Below are positions 50,312 to 59,377 of a DNA stretch of 64,000 nucleotides, piece after piece. The notes under the pieces are model-generated. The model was not told where the DNA came from. It did not search any database and saw only the letters and a program-made list of their open reading frames with translations. This DNA comes from Erwinia persicina NBRC 102418. GTDB taxonomy: Bacteria; Pseudomonadota; Gammaproteobacteria; Enterobacterales; Enterobacteriaceae. The translations under genes were made by a program, and so were the position numbers. Each line of letters starts with the position of its first letter. Positions within the stretch are counted from its first letter, which is position 1. The DNA lies in assembly GCF_001571305.1 (NCBI RefSeq), contig NZ_BCTN01000011.1, forward strand, positions 95,554 through 159,553. Direction: 5' to 3'.

Positions 50312-51670
50312 ATGCCGGGAAGAAGAATGCTGAAAACCCCTAATGAAGAACATCTTGAGTATATCTGCAGGATGGCTTTCCTTAGCGGTCTGGTCGTCAC
50401 CGTTGGCTGGCTGGTGGTGTTTGCCATTATGCAGCAGTGGACGCTGGTGATCTCTCTGTTAATCATGGGGATGGCGGCCTTTTTCAGCTGGCGCATTGCC
50501 GCAGGGGGCTATTTCTCCACCGGGCTGATGCTGGCGCAGCTGGTCCATCTGATTTATGCCGTCCTGTTCTGTCTGCTGTATGACGTACCTGAAGCGGGTA
50601 TCCCCAGAACCACACATCTCTACCTGCTGACGATTGCCCTGGTCGGTTATATCAACTATCAGCGCAGGCACACGCTGGCGCAGATGATGCTGATAGCGGT
50701 GACGCTGCTGGCGTTTATTATTTTCAGCAGTGCCGATCTGATCTATCCCTTTGCGCGACCGATACCTTACCGTCTTCACCTCTGTCTTCCGCTGATTAAT
50801 GCCATGGCGGCCACCGTTATTTTATGCGGCGGTATTGCGGCCATGCATGTGGATTTTTCCCGCCACAGCGAGAAAATCAGGGCCATCCAGCATGCGCTGT
50901 ATAACCATGAATTCGTTCTCTTTTATCAGCCGCTGCTCAATGCGGCCGGGCAGATTAGTGGGGCCGAAGCGCTGCTGCGCTGGCAGGAGCCGGGCAAGGA
51001 AATGGTCCCCCCCTCTGAGTTTATTCCTGATGCCCAGCGGGCAGGGTTGATGCCCGCCGTGGGGGAGTGGGTGATCGACAACGCCCTGAGCGCGCTGGCG
51101 GCATGGCAGCGCGATCCGGCGATGGCCCATCTGACCATCTCCGTCAATATTACCGTTGACCACCTGATGAAAGCGGATTTTGTCGAACGCCTGATCCACC
51201 TGGCTGACGTGCGTTCAGTGGCCCCGTCACGGGTGAAGCTTGAGCTGACAGAGAGTGTGTTTGCCTCGGATATTGAGACGGTGGTAGCGAAGATGCATGC
51301 GCTGGCTGCTGCGGGGTTCCGCTTCTCGCTCGACGATTTTGGTACTGGCTTTTCCTCGCTGAATTATCTGCGCCGTCTGCCGCTGGAGCAGATCAAAATC
51401 GATCGCAGCTTTATCTCTGGCGCAACGGAGGGGCCGAAAGGGGCAGTTATTGCCATGAATATTGCCCGCATGGGGCTGGAACTCAAGCTGGAGGTGCTGG
51501 CGGAAGGCATTGAAACCGCCGAGCAGTGGCTGCTGATGCAGGGATTTGGCTGCACGGCCTTTCAGGGGTTCTACTTTTCCCGCCCGCTCAGTTACAGCGA
51601 TTTCCGCCTGTTTGCGCACAGGAACAGCCCCGGACAGCAGAACGGGGCCGCGGCTGAAGTCAGCCAGTAG
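50312..51670 (+). CDS. Membrane EAL-domain c-di-GMP phosphodiesterase
   Basis: This protein of about 452 residues has six N-terminal helices (within about residues 18-185) and a cytoplasmic EAL domain (about 200-440) with no GGDEF. All residues needed for hydrolysis of c-di-GMP are visible: GAEALLRW, the N in SVNITVDH, ELTES, DDFGTGFSSL, QIKIDRSF and EGIETAEQ. The membrane block resembles MASE-type sensor regions in having short loops, but I cannot name its subtype. The start is uncertain: ATG at 50312 has a GGAG site eleven bases away, ATG at 50327 has GGGAAG close by. It stands alone. Confidence 0.88.
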   Translation: MPGRRMLKTPNEEHLEYICRMAFLSGLVVTVGWLVVFAIMQQWTLVISLLIMGMAAFFSWRIAAGGYFSTGLMLAQLVHLIYAVLFCLLYDVPEAGIPRTTHLYLLTIALVGYINYQRRHTLAQMMLIAVTLLAFIIFSSADLIYPFARPIPYRLHLCLPLINAMAATVILCGGIAAMHVDFSRHSEKIRAIQHALYNHEFVLFYQPLLNAAGQISGAEALLRWQEPGKEMVPPSEFIPDAQRAGLMPAVGEWVIDNALSALAAWQRDPAMAHLTISVNITVDHLMKADFVERLIHLADVRSVAPSRVKLELTESVFASDIETVVAKMHALAAAGFRFSLDDFGTGFSSLNYLRRLPLEQIKIDRSFISGATEGPKGAVIAMNIARMGLELKLEVLAEGIETAEQWLLMQGFGCTAFQGFYFSRPLSYSDFRLFAHRNSPGQQNGAAAEVSQ

Positions 51671-51695
51671 TGCACTGAATTCAGCCGCGTCACGC

Positions 51696-54600
51696 TTATC
51701 TTTCGGCAGGCGTGCTGGGGCCTGACGCCGTCACCGGACGGATGCGGAACCAGATGGCGTACATCGCAGGCAGGAAGATCAGCGTCATTGCGGTTCCCCC
51801 AAGGGTTCCTCCAATCAGGGTGTAGGCCAGCGTCCCCCAGAACACCGAGTGGGTCAGGGGAATAAAGGCCAGCACCGCCGCCAGCGCGGTCAGCAGCACC
51901 GGACGGGCGCGCTGTACCGTGGCCTCAACCACCGCCTGGAACGGCGCTAATCCCTCCTGCTCGTTCTGATGAATCTGCCCAATCAGTATCAGCGTGTTAC
52001 GCATCAGAATGCCCGACAGCGCGATCAGCCCGACCAGCGCATTGATACCGAACGGCTGCTGGAACAGCAGCAGCGTGGGCACCACGCCAATCAGCCCCAG
52101 CGGGGCGGTCAGGAACACCATCGCCATCGCCGACATTGAACGCACCTGCAGAATAATAATCAGCAGCGTCATGGCAATCATGATGGGGAACAGCGGCAGC
52201 ATTGCCTGACTGGCTTTGCCGGACTCCTCAATCGAACCGGCCTGTTCAATACGGTATCCCGGTGGAAGCGCATCCACCACCGGCTGCAGGGACCGGCCAA
52301 TCGCGACCGAGACATCCGGCGGTTGCAGGCCGTCGGCGATATCGCCGCGCACGGTGATCGTCGGGGTGCGATCGCGGCGTCGCAGCAGAGGCTCTTCCAT
52401 ACCAACGCTGACTTCCCCCACCTGAGACAGGGGAATGCGCTGCCCGGCGGCACCCACCAGCGTGAACGCAGAAATCTTAGCGGGATCGAGCCGGATGTCA
52501 CCGGCGGCACGCCCCACCACCTGGACGGAACGGATATCTTCCCGCACGGCCGTAATCGGCACGCCGGCAAGCAGGAACTGCAACTGCTGCGCCACGGAAC
52601 TGGAGGTCAGGCCTACGGCCTGCAGCCGGTCCTGATCCAGCGCAAAGTGCAGGACAGGTGTGCGTGGCCCCCAGTCGCTGTTGACCGTTCGCATCTGCGG
52701 GCTGGCCTGCAGGATGCCCTGAACCTTCGCGGCAATCGTGCGCAGTACCGCGGGGTCGGGACCCATTATCCGCCAGGCCACCGGGAACGGGGAGTAGGGC
52801 CCGAATACCAGCTGCGTGACCCTGACCCGGGCATCAGGCACCAGGCCATCGGCTGCCGCCTGACGCAGGCGGAGTTTCAGCGTATCGCGGTCCTGCTGGC
52901 TGTCGGTCAGCACGACAATCTTGGCAAAGGAGGGATCGGGTAGCTCCGGCGCCATGGCCAGATAGAAACGTGGCGCACCCTGCCCGATATAGGCGGTCAC
53001 AATGCGCGTCTCTTTCTGTTTTTGCAGCCAGGCCTCTACCTTTGCACTGGCCGCGCTGGTCTGTTCTATCGACGTGCCGTAAGGCATCTGTACTTCAATC
53101 AGGACTTCCGGACGGTCGGACGCCGGGAAAAACTGTTTCTTCACCAGCCCCATACCGATAACCGCAGCGACAAACAGACCGATCACCGTGATCGCCACCA
53201 GCCATTTGCGGGCAATCACCTTGCCCAGCAGAGTGCGGAATCGGTTGTAATGACGGGTGTTATAGATGGCCGCATGACCGCCCGCCACCGGCTTGATCGC
53301 CGGCAGCATTTTCACCCCGAGGTAGGGGGTAAAGACCACCGCCACCACCCAGGAGGCAATAAGGGCGATGCCGACGATCCAGAACATATTGCTGGTGTAC
53401 TCGCCTGCGGTGGACTGGGCAAAACCATTGGGCATAAAGCCAATGGCAGTCACCAGCGTCCCGGAGAGCATCGGTGCAGCCGTATGGCTCCAGGCATAGG
53501 CAGAGGCGGCGATGCGGTCATAACCCTCTTCCATTTTCACCACCATCATTTCAATGGCAATGATGGCGTCATCCACCAGCAGGCCCAGCGCCAGGATCAG
53601 CGAGCCCAGGGTAATACGGTCAAAGTTTTTTCCGCTGGCGGCCATCACCACAAACACTACAGCCAGCGTCAGGGGAACCGCTGCTGCCACCACCACGCCA
53701 ACGCGCCAGCCCATGCTGACGAAACAGACCACCATCACCACCAGCAGCGCGACAAAGAATTTAACCATAAACTCGTCAACGGCCGAACTGATGTTCACCG
53801 CCTGATCGCTGACTTTGGTCAGCGACATCCCCAGCGGCATTCCGGCATTGATCTGTGCGGTTTCTTTGTCCAGCGCCTGGCCCAGATCGAGGCCATTCCA
53901 GCCGTCGCGCATAATCACGCCGAGCAGCAGCGCCTGTTCACCGTTGTTGCGCACGATAAAGGTGGCGGGATCTTCATAGCCCCGTTCGACGGTGGCCACA
54001 TCGGACAGCTTGAGCGTGCGGCCCTGCACACTGATCGGGGTATTACGGATTTTATCCAGCTTGTCGAGCGCACCTTCAAGACGCAGGAAAATCTGCGGAC
54101 CGTGCGTATCGATCGAACCGGCAGGGGTCAGCAGGTTCTGTCCGTTCAGGGCGTTAAAAATATCCTGCGGCATTACGCCCAGGGTGGCCAGCCTGTCATG
54201 AGAGAAGGAAACAAATATACGTTCAGGCTGCTCGCCGATGATATTGACCTTTTTCACCCCCGGCACATGCAGGATCCGCTGGCGCAACGCCTCGGCATCG
54301 CGCACCAGCTGACGCTGAGGTTCACCTCGCGCTTTCAGCGCGAACAGGGCAAAGGTCACGTCTGAAAACTCATCGTTGACCATCGGCCCGATCACGCCGG
54401 CGGGGAGATTCTGACTTTCGTCACTCAGCTTTTTACGCGCCTGGTAAAAGGACTCCTGAACCTCACCGGGGGGCGTGCTGTCGAGCAGGGAGACCATGGT
54501 GAATGCCATGCCCGGACGGGTATAGGTCTCGGTACGGTCATACCATTTCAGTTCCTGCAGGCGCTTTTCTAACGGGTCAGCCACCTGGTCCTGCATTTCC

Positions 54601-54785
54601 TGCGCCGTTGCGCCGGGCCAGGCGGTAATGACGGTCAGCTGCTTGACGGTAAAAGGGGGATCTTCTGCCCGTCCCAGTTGAAAGAACGCCAGGATCCCTG
54701 CGACGGCCACCAGCAGGATCAAAAACAGGGTCACGGAGCGTTCACGCACCGCGAGGGCGGAGAGGTTAAAGCGATGCGCACTCAT
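51696..54785 (-). CDS. RND-family efflux pump (AcrB/MexK-like)
   Basis: This 1029-residue proton-driven inner-membrane pump is the right length for the HAE-1 family. The proton-relay aspartates are in LGLLVDDAIIAIEMM in helix 4, and the family start (LAVRERSVTLFLILLVAVAG) and the second-half GLIALSGILMRNTLILIGQI are typical. It belongs to the MexK/VexF-like branch rather than the AcrB branch, judged by the first helix and the shorter loops. The start codon overlaps the adaptor stop (ATGA). It works with the lipoprotein adaptor encoded before it and probably with the outer-membrane factor encoded on the other side of tetR. Substrates are unknown. Confidence 0.92.
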   Translation of the reverse strand: MSAHRFNLSALAVRERSVTLFLILLVAVAGILAFFQLGRAEDPPFTVKQLTVITAWPGATAQEMQDQVADPLEKRLQELKWYDRTETYTRPGMAFTMVSLLDSTPPGEVQESFYQARKKLSDESQNLPAGVIGPMVNDEFSDVTFALFALKARGEPQRQLVRDAEALRQRILHVPGVKKVNIIGEQPERIFVSFSHDRLATLGVMPQDIFNALNGQNLLTPAGSIDTHGPQIFLRLEGALDKLDKIRNTPISVQGRTLKLSDVATVERGYEDPATFIVRNNGEQALLLGVIMRDGWNGLDLGQALDKETAQINAGMPLGMSLTKVSDQAVNISSAVDEFMVKFFVALLVVMVVCFVSMGWRVGVVVAAAVPLTLAVVFVVMAASGKNFDRITLGSLILALGLLVDDAIIAIEMMVVKMEEGYDRIAASAYAWSHTAAPMLSGTLVTAIGFMPNGFAQSTAGEYTSNMFWIVGIALIASWVVAVVFTPYLGVKMLPAIKPVAGGHAAIYNTRHYNRFRTLLGKVIARKWLVAITVIGLFVAAVIGMGLVKKQFFPASDRPEVLIEVQMPYGTSIEQTSAASAKVEAWLQKQKETRIVTAYIGQGAPRFYLAMAPELPDPSFAKIVVLTDSQQDRDTLKLRLRQAAADGLVPDARVRVTQLVFGPYSPFPVAWRIMGPDPAVLRTIAAKVQGILQASPQMRTVNSDWGPRTPVLHFALDQDRLQAVGLTSSSVAQQLQFLLAGVPITAVREDIRSVQVVGRAAGDIRLDPAKISAFTLVGAAGQRIPLSQVGEVSVGMEEPLLRRRDRTPTITVRGDIADGLQPPDVSVAIGRSLQPVVDALPPGYRIEQAGSIEESGKASQAMLPLFPIMIAMTLLIIILQVRSMSAMAMVFLTAPLGLIGVVPTLLLFQQPFGINALVGLIALSGILMRNTLILIGQIHQNEQEGLAPFQAVVEATVQRARPVLLTALAAVLAFIPLTHSVFWGTLAYTLIGGTLGGTAMTLIFLPAMYAIWFRIRPVTASGPSTPAER

Positions 54786-55885
54786 GGCTGGGCTCCCGGG
54801 ACATTTTGCACGGCCAGACGTACTTTTTCCCCGTCGTGAAGCAGATGGGCACCGAGTGCCACGACCTGCTCACCGCGCGCCAGCTTCCCCGTCACGCGGG
54901 CGGTATCATCACTCAGGCTGATAACCTGTACGGCGCGCCAGGTGACGGTCGCCGGCTTGCCCTTCACTACCCACACTCCTGGCCCCTGGCCTGCGTCGTA
55001 CACGGCGGCGATCGGCACCTCCACGCCCGGACGGGCATCGGCGGTTTGTGGCAGGCGCAGCGTCACCGTAGCGCCAAGCGGGGCGCGGGCAAGGGCATCC
55101 TGCAGAACGTAGCGGGCTTCATAGGTGCGGGTCACGCTGTCAGCAGAGTCAGACAGCACCCGCAGGGTGGCCGCGACGGGCGCGTCTTTATTGCCGTACA
55201 GCGAGGCCCAGGCGAGAGAGTGAAGCGCAGGACGCAGGGTTTCAGGGAGTTGCACAACGGCTTCGCGTTGTCCTGCCCGGGCCACGCGCACCACGGCCTG
55301 TCCGGCGCTGACCACCTGGCCGGGTTCGGCCAGGGTTTCCATCACCACACCGTCTGCGTCGGCCCGCAGCACGGCATAGGTCGAGGCGTTACGCGAGACA
55401 TCGGCCTGTGCCTGGGCGGCGTTCAGATCGGCCTTTGCCGCTTCTGCCGTGGCCTTAATCTGGCTGTAAGACGAGGCCGAGATGGCCCCGGCGGAGACCA
55501 GGCCCCGGTAACGGCGCTCGTCTTCCGTGGCCTGCACGGCGCGGGCGCGGGCGGCGGTCACCGCCTCCTGCTGGGCGCGAACCTGCAGCCCAAGATCAAC
55601 CGGATCCAGACGCATCAGCGGCTGCCCCTTGCTGACACTTTGTCCGCTATCGACAAGGCGTTCCAGCACCTTACCCGATACCCGGAAGCCCAGATCGCTT
55701 TGAGTACGTGCGGCAACAACGCCGGTAAAGGTGCGTGAAGATGCGGCGGCATCCTGCACGCTGGCCACCCGCACCAGCGGAGGCTGATTGCGGGGATCCC
55801 CGGCCTCTGAGGGGGGATCGCCACAGGCGGCCAGGGTCAGTGGCAGCAGACAGACAGCAATGGTAACAGGTCGTAGCCGGAGCAT
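54782..55885 (-). CDS. RND efflux adaptor lipoprotein (membrane fusion protein)
   Basis: This 367-residue periplasmic adaptor has a lipoprotein signal peptide with lipobox LAAC (MLRLRPVTIAVCLLPLTLAAC). The lipoyl half-motifs are seen in TQSDLGFRVSGKVLERLVDSGQSV-type and DGVVMETLAEPGQVVSAGQ segments, joined by a helical hairpin (about residues 100-170), then a beta-barrel domain. It bridges the RND pump and the outer-membrane channel. It starts 74 bases after tetR, and a TetR-type operator fills that gap, so it has its own promoter. Confidence 0.9.
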   Translation of the reverse strand: MLRLRPVTIAVCLLPLTLAACGDPPSEAGDPRNQPPLVRVASVQDAAASSRTFTGVVAARTQSDLGFRVSGKVLERLVDSGQSVSKGQPLMRLDPVDLGLQVRAQQEAVTAARARAVQATEDERRYRGLVSAGAISASSYSQIKATAEAAKADLNAAQAQADVSRNASTYAVLRADADGVVMETLAEPGQVVSAGQAVVRVARAGQREAVVQLPETLRPALHSLAWASLYGNKDAPVAATLRVLSDSADSVTRTYEARYVLQDALARAPLGATVTLRLPQTADARPGVEVPIAAVYDAGQGPGVWVVKGKPATVTWRAVQVISLSDDTARVTGKLARGEQVVALGAHLLHDGEKVRLAVQNVPGAQP

Positions 55886-55922
55886 GGGTTCCCTTACTTA
55901 TTGAAAAGAGCAGAAACCGCAT

Positions 55923-55949
55923 TCTGTAACTAGTGACCAATTATGTCAA
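55923..55949 (-). promoter_or_regulatory. Candidate promoter of the adaptor-pump operon
   Basis: Read leftward, TTGACA at 55949-55944 and TACAGA at 55928-55923 are 15 bases apart. The -35 box lies inside the spacer of the palindromic operator, so a bound repressor would block it. Confidence 0.5.
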
Positions 55950-55957
55950 TGGTCACT
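55932..55957. promoter_or_regulatory. TetR-type operator 1
   Basis: AGTGACCA at 55932-55939 and TGGTCACT at 55950-55957 form perfect eight-base arms with a ten-base spacer. The same element is found ahead of the outer-membrane factor gene. Confidence 0.85.
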
Positions 55958-55958
55958 T

Positions 55959-56573
55959 TCAGGGGGCGAGGCTGCGCAGGATCAGCGCCGCCAGCTGAAC
56001 CGCCCCTTCCTCGGCAATTTCCAGATTAAATTGCAGCTGCACCGGATTCATATAAGGGCGGATCACCAGATAGATAGCGCTGGAGGCTTCGTCGAGCGGG
56101 GTCTTACGTTCAAACTCGCCCGACTCCCGGCCCTGATGCAAAATGTCCTGTATCAGCAGTCGCAGATGTTCTTCGTGCCCTTTGATCGACGGCCAGCGAT
56201 CGCGAGCCGCTACGGCGGCAATGTCATACAGTTTACGATCGTGGAAAAACAGCTCTCTGCCGGTGTCGGACAGCGTGCGGAAGAGGCGGCGGAGCTTGTC
56301 GGAGGCGGTCGGGGCCTCCGCGATGGCACTGTCGACGCGCGCCATGATCATCGCCAGGCGGTTGGCACAGATCACTTCACCGATTGCCTGTTTCGAGTCG
56401 AAAAACTTATAGATATAGGCTTTTGAAAAACCGATGGCTTTGGCCAGATCGGACACGGTGGTTTTTTCGTAACCGTAATGACCGAAGTGTACGGTCGCCG
56501 CCTCGACGATCTGGTCGCGCACGCTGTGCTCGGAGGGCCCGCGTGACGTGGGCAGAGGGGTATTTTCAGTCAT
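55959..56573 (-). CDS. TetR-family repressor of the efflux block
   Basis: This protein of about 204 residues has an N-terminal TetR helix-turn-helix at about residues 22-65 (FGHYGYEKTTVSDLAKAIGF, SKAYIYKFF) and an all-helical ligand domain. The ATG at 56573 is chosen; two GTG codons just upstream are alternatives. It is flanked by two copies of one palindrome, AGTGACCA-N10-TGGTCACT, one before the adaptor-pump operon and one between it and the divergent outer-membrane factor gene. So it most likely represses itself, the RND genes and the outer-membrane factor/MFS genes together, released by a pumped compound. Confidence 0.9.
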   Translation of the reverse strand: MTENTPLPTSRGPSEHSVRDQIVEAATVHFGHYGYEKTTVSDLAKAIGFSKAYIYKFFDSKQAIGEVICANRLAMIMARVDSAIAEAPTASDKLRRLFRTLSDTGRELFFHDRKLYDIAAVAARDRWPSIKGHEEHLRLLIQDILHQGRESGEFERKTPLDEASSAIYLVIRPYMNPVQLQFNLEIAEEGAVQLAALILRSLAP

Positions 56574-56600
56574 ATTCACCACTTAGCTTGTAGAGCCTGA

Positions 56601-56628
56601 TTGACAACTAGTGACCATTTGGTAATCT
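56601..56628 (+). promoter_or_regulatory. Promoter of the outer-membrane factor/MFS operon
   Basis: A perfect TTGACA at 56601-56606 and TAATCT at 56623-56628 are 16 bases apart. The operator covers the spacer and -10 region. Confidence 0.7.
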
Positions 56629-56635
56629 GGTCACT
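56610..56635. promoter_or_regulatory. TetR-type operator 2
   Basis: AGTGACCA at 56610-56617 and TGGTCACT at 56628-56635, again with a ten-base spacer. The arms are identical to operator 1, while the spacers differ, which points to selection on the arms. Confidence 0.85.
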
Positions 56636-56663
56636 ATCTTAACGCGTTTCCCAAGGAATCTCC

Positions 56664-58172
56664 ATGTCTTCCCTGCGTTCCCTTGTTGTGGCTGTGAGCA
56701 GCACGTTGCTGTTCGGCTGTGCCGTTGGCCCGGACTATCACAGACCCGGGGTTCCATTACAAGCGCGTTACCTGAGCCAGCCTTCTGCGGGCGAACGCGC
56801 CGCACTACCGGTCACCTCGCTGGCTGTCTGGTGGCAGGGATTTAACGATCCTGTGATGACTCACCTGATTTCGCAAGCCCTGGCGCAGAATCTCGATCTG
56901 ACGCAGGCCATCGCCCGTGTCGCTCAGACGCGCGCCGGACTGGGAACGGCGACTGCCGCACTGTTGCCTTCAGGTAATATCAGCGCCCAGGCCGGACGCG
57001 CCCGCGAATCGACGGAAACCCCGCTGGGGAGAGTTCTCAGTACCACTCCGGACTATGATCGCTACGGCAGTCGCTGGGAAACCAACCTGGGAGCCAGCTG
57101 GGAGCTGGACCTGGCGGGGGGACAGCGGCGTCAGCGTCAGGCCGCGCTGGCGGAATATCAGGCTGCGCAGGCGGATGTAGTGGCAACCCGACTGGCCGTC
57201 GCCGCACAAACGGCGGATCTCTATATTACCGTTCGCGGCCTGCAGATGCGGCTTGAGATTGCCCGTCAGCAGTCCGCAACGCAGCGGATGCTGCTGGAAA
57301 AAGTCAGACTGCGCCAGCGCGAGGGCATCGCGGCAGAATATCAGGTGCGCCAGACCGAAGGGGCGCTGTCACAGGTGGACGCTACGCTGCCGGTTCTGCG
57401 TAACGGGCTGGAGACGGCCATGAATGCGCTGGATGTGATGTTAGCCACGCCGCCCGGCACGCAGCGCCGCCTGCTGGAGGTGCCTGTGGGGCTGCCTGCG
57501 ATCCCATCGATGAGCGATACCGGAACCCCCGGCGATCTGCTGAGGCGCAGGCCTGACCTGATTGTGGCAGAGCGTCGTCTGGCGGCGTCAAATGCGCGCA
57601 TCGGGGTCGCTATCGCGGAGTATTACCCCAAATTTAGCCTCAGCGCCTTGCTGGGCAGTGCGACCTCGCTTTCCGACGGCCATCTGTTCAGCGGCCCCGC
57701 CAGCCAGTCGTCAGTGGGGCTTGGCCTGCAGTGGCGTTTGTTTGATTTTGGCCGTATCAATGCCGACATTGACCGTGCCAGGGGCCAGGAGGCTGAAGCG
57801 CTGGCTGCCTATCGTCAGTCGGTGCTGCGCGCAACAGAAGAGGTTGAAAATGCCTTTTCCGCGCTGATCAACCGGGAACAGCAGGCGAGGATTCTGGCGC
57901 AGGGAGAGGCGTCCCTGACCCAGGCCCGCGCCTCTTCATATGCCGCCTGGCAGAACGGTGCGGCCAGCCTGATTGACGTATTGCAGGCAGATGATACCCG
58001 GCTTCAGGCGTCGGATGGCCTTGTGATGGCACAAACGGCATCAGCCCGTGCCGCCGTTGCGGCATTTCTCGCCCTCGGGGGCGGATGGCAGCCGCCGGCG
58101 AGCGACGAAGCGGCCTCCGCCGCCACCGATCGCGCCGTCAGCCATGTCCGCTCCGCAGGAGTTCAACCGTGA
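56664..58172 (+). CDS. Outer-membrane efflux lipoprotein (NodT/OprM family)
   Basis: This 502-residue TolC-like channel has a lipobox LFGC (residue 19), the family start VGPDYHRPGVPL, and two repeated halves with the helical-barrel signatures (GASWELDLAGGQRRQRQAAL; LGLQWRLFDFGRINADID). It would form the exit duct for the RND pump, although it is on the opposite strand, across tetR. A strong AAGGAA ribosome site precedes the ATG. Its stop overlaps the MFS start. Confidence 0.92.
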   Translation: MSSLRSLVVAVSSTLLFGCAVGPDYHRPGVPLQARYLSQPSAGERAALPVTSLAVWWQGFNDPVMTHLISQALAQNLDLTQAIARVAQTRAGLGTATAALLPSGNISAQAGRARESTETPLGRVLSTTPDYDRYGSRWETNLGASWELDLAGGQRRQRQAALAEYQAAQADVVATRLAVAAQTADLYITVRGLQMRLEIARQQSATQRMLLEKVRLRQREGIAAEYQVRQTEGALSQVDATLPVLRNGLETAMNALDVMLATPPGTQRRLLEVPVGLPAIPSMSDTGTPGDLLRRRPDLIVAERRLAASNARIGVAIAEYYPKFSLSALLGSATSLSDGHLFSGPASQSSVGLGLQWRLFDFGRINADIDRARGQEAEALAAYRQSVLRATEEVENAFSALINREQQARILAQGEASLTQARASSYAAWQNGAASLIDVLQADDTRLQASDGLVMAQTASARAAVAAFLALGGGWQPPASDEAASAATDRAVSHVRSAGVQP

Positions 58173-59377
58173 GTTCCCCTGAGCAGGCCCCGGCTGTGCG
58201 CCCGCTGACAGGGAAGATCGTTGCGTTACTGGCCGGGTTAGCCGCCATTGGCATGCTGTCGACGAATATTATCCTGCCGGCCTTTCCGGAGATGGGCAGG
58301 GCGCTGGGCGTATCCACCCGCGAGCTTGGGCTGACACTGTCGGCATTCTTTATCACCTTCGCCTTTGGCCAGCTGGCAGTGGGCCCGCTGGCGGATCGCT
58401 TCGGACGGCAGAAACTGGTCCTGGGCGGGCTGGCGGTGTTTGTCACCGGCAGCGTGCTGGCGGGCTGTGCGGACAGCCTGGCGCAGATGATTACCGGCCG
58501 GGTGATTCAGGCGCTGGGGGTCTGCGCAACGTCGGTTCTGTCCCGGGCCATTGCCCGCGATCTTTACGAGGGGGATACGCTCGCCAGGGCGCTCTCGCTG
58601 ACGATGATTGCCACGGCCGCCGCACCGGGTTTTTCGCCCCTGCTGGGCAGCCTGTTAACGCTGGCGTTCGGATGGCGGACCATGTTCCTGCTGGTGGGGC
58701 TGAGCGCCGTGGTGCTTGCCGTGTGCTACCGGTGGGGGATGGGAGAAACTCATCCCGCCGATCGGCGTGCACCGCATTCGGCCGGTACGGTGATCCGTGC
58801 CTACTGTCGGCTGCTCACTGACCAGCGTTTTATCCTGCCTGCGCTGTCGATGGCGCTGCTGATGAGCGGGCTGTTCGCCGCTTTCGCTGCGGCTCCGGCC
58901 ATTCTGATGAATGGAATGGGGCTGTCCCCGCTCCAGGCCGGATATTTCTTTGCCTCGACGGTCTTTGTGGTCTTCTCGGCGGGACTGGCCGCGCCGCGTC
59001 TGGCCCGCCGTTTTGGCTCAGCCAGGGTAGCTGCCGCCGGGATCGCTATCGCCACTGTCGGAGGGCTGGTGCTCTTTTGGGGCCCCGCCCACCCCGGACC
59101 GGGGGCGTATGCGCTTTCGATGGTGCTGTTTCTTCTGGGAATGGGGCTGGCTAACCCGCTGGGGACGGCGCTGGCCATGGGGCCGTTTGGTCAGGAAGCG
59201 GGGCTGGCTTCCGCCCTGTTTGGCTTTCTGCAGATGGCCGCTGCGGCCCTGGCGACCTGGCTGGGGTCGGTACTGACCTTTGCCCCGGTAAGTACGCTCG
59301 GCGGCCTGCAGACCAGCGCCTGCCTGATGGCGTTGCTGCTGCTGATGATGCGCAACGCGGCGACGTCGCCACCCTGA
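58169..59377 (+). CDS. MFS drug exporter (Bcr/CflA family)
   Basis: This 402-residue protein has twelve helices. The family marks are STNIILPAFPEMGRALG in helix 1, the loop motif LADRFGRQKLVL, and the antiporter motif in helix 5 near MIATAAAPGFSPLLG. Bcr/CflA pumps export bicyclomycin, chloramphenicol, sulphonamides or small peptides. The GTG at 58169 overlaps the stop of the outer-membrane factor gene (GTGA) and has AGGAG seven bases before it, so a longer upstream frame is rejected. Co-transcription of an MFS pump with an RND-type outer-membrane factor under one TetR operator is uncommon. Confidence 0.9.
   Translation: MSSPEQAPAVRPLTGKIVALLAGLAAIGMLSTNIILPAFPEMGRALGVSTRELGLTLSAFFITFAFGQLAVGPLADRFGRQKLVLGGLAVFVTGSVLAGCADSLAQMITGRVIQALGVCATSVLSRAIARDLYEGDTLARALSLTMIATAAAPGFSPLLGSLLTLAFGWRTMFLLVGLSAVVLAVCYRWGMGETHPADRRAPHSAGTVIRAYCRLLTDQRFILPALSMALLMSGLFAAFAAAPAILMNGMGLSPLQAGYFFASTVFVVFSAGLAAPRLARRFGSARVAAAGIAIATVGGLVLFWGPAHPGPGAYALSMVLFLLGMGLANPLGTALAMGPFGQEAGLASALFGFLQMAAAALATWLGSVLTFAPVSTLGGLQTSACLMALLLLMMRNAATSPP

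Noticed and set aside
58085..58168. A 28-codon upstream extension of the MFS gene
   Set aside because: It is an Arg-rich shadow of the outer-membrane factor gene; the GTG at 58169 has AGGAG and the expected stop overlap.
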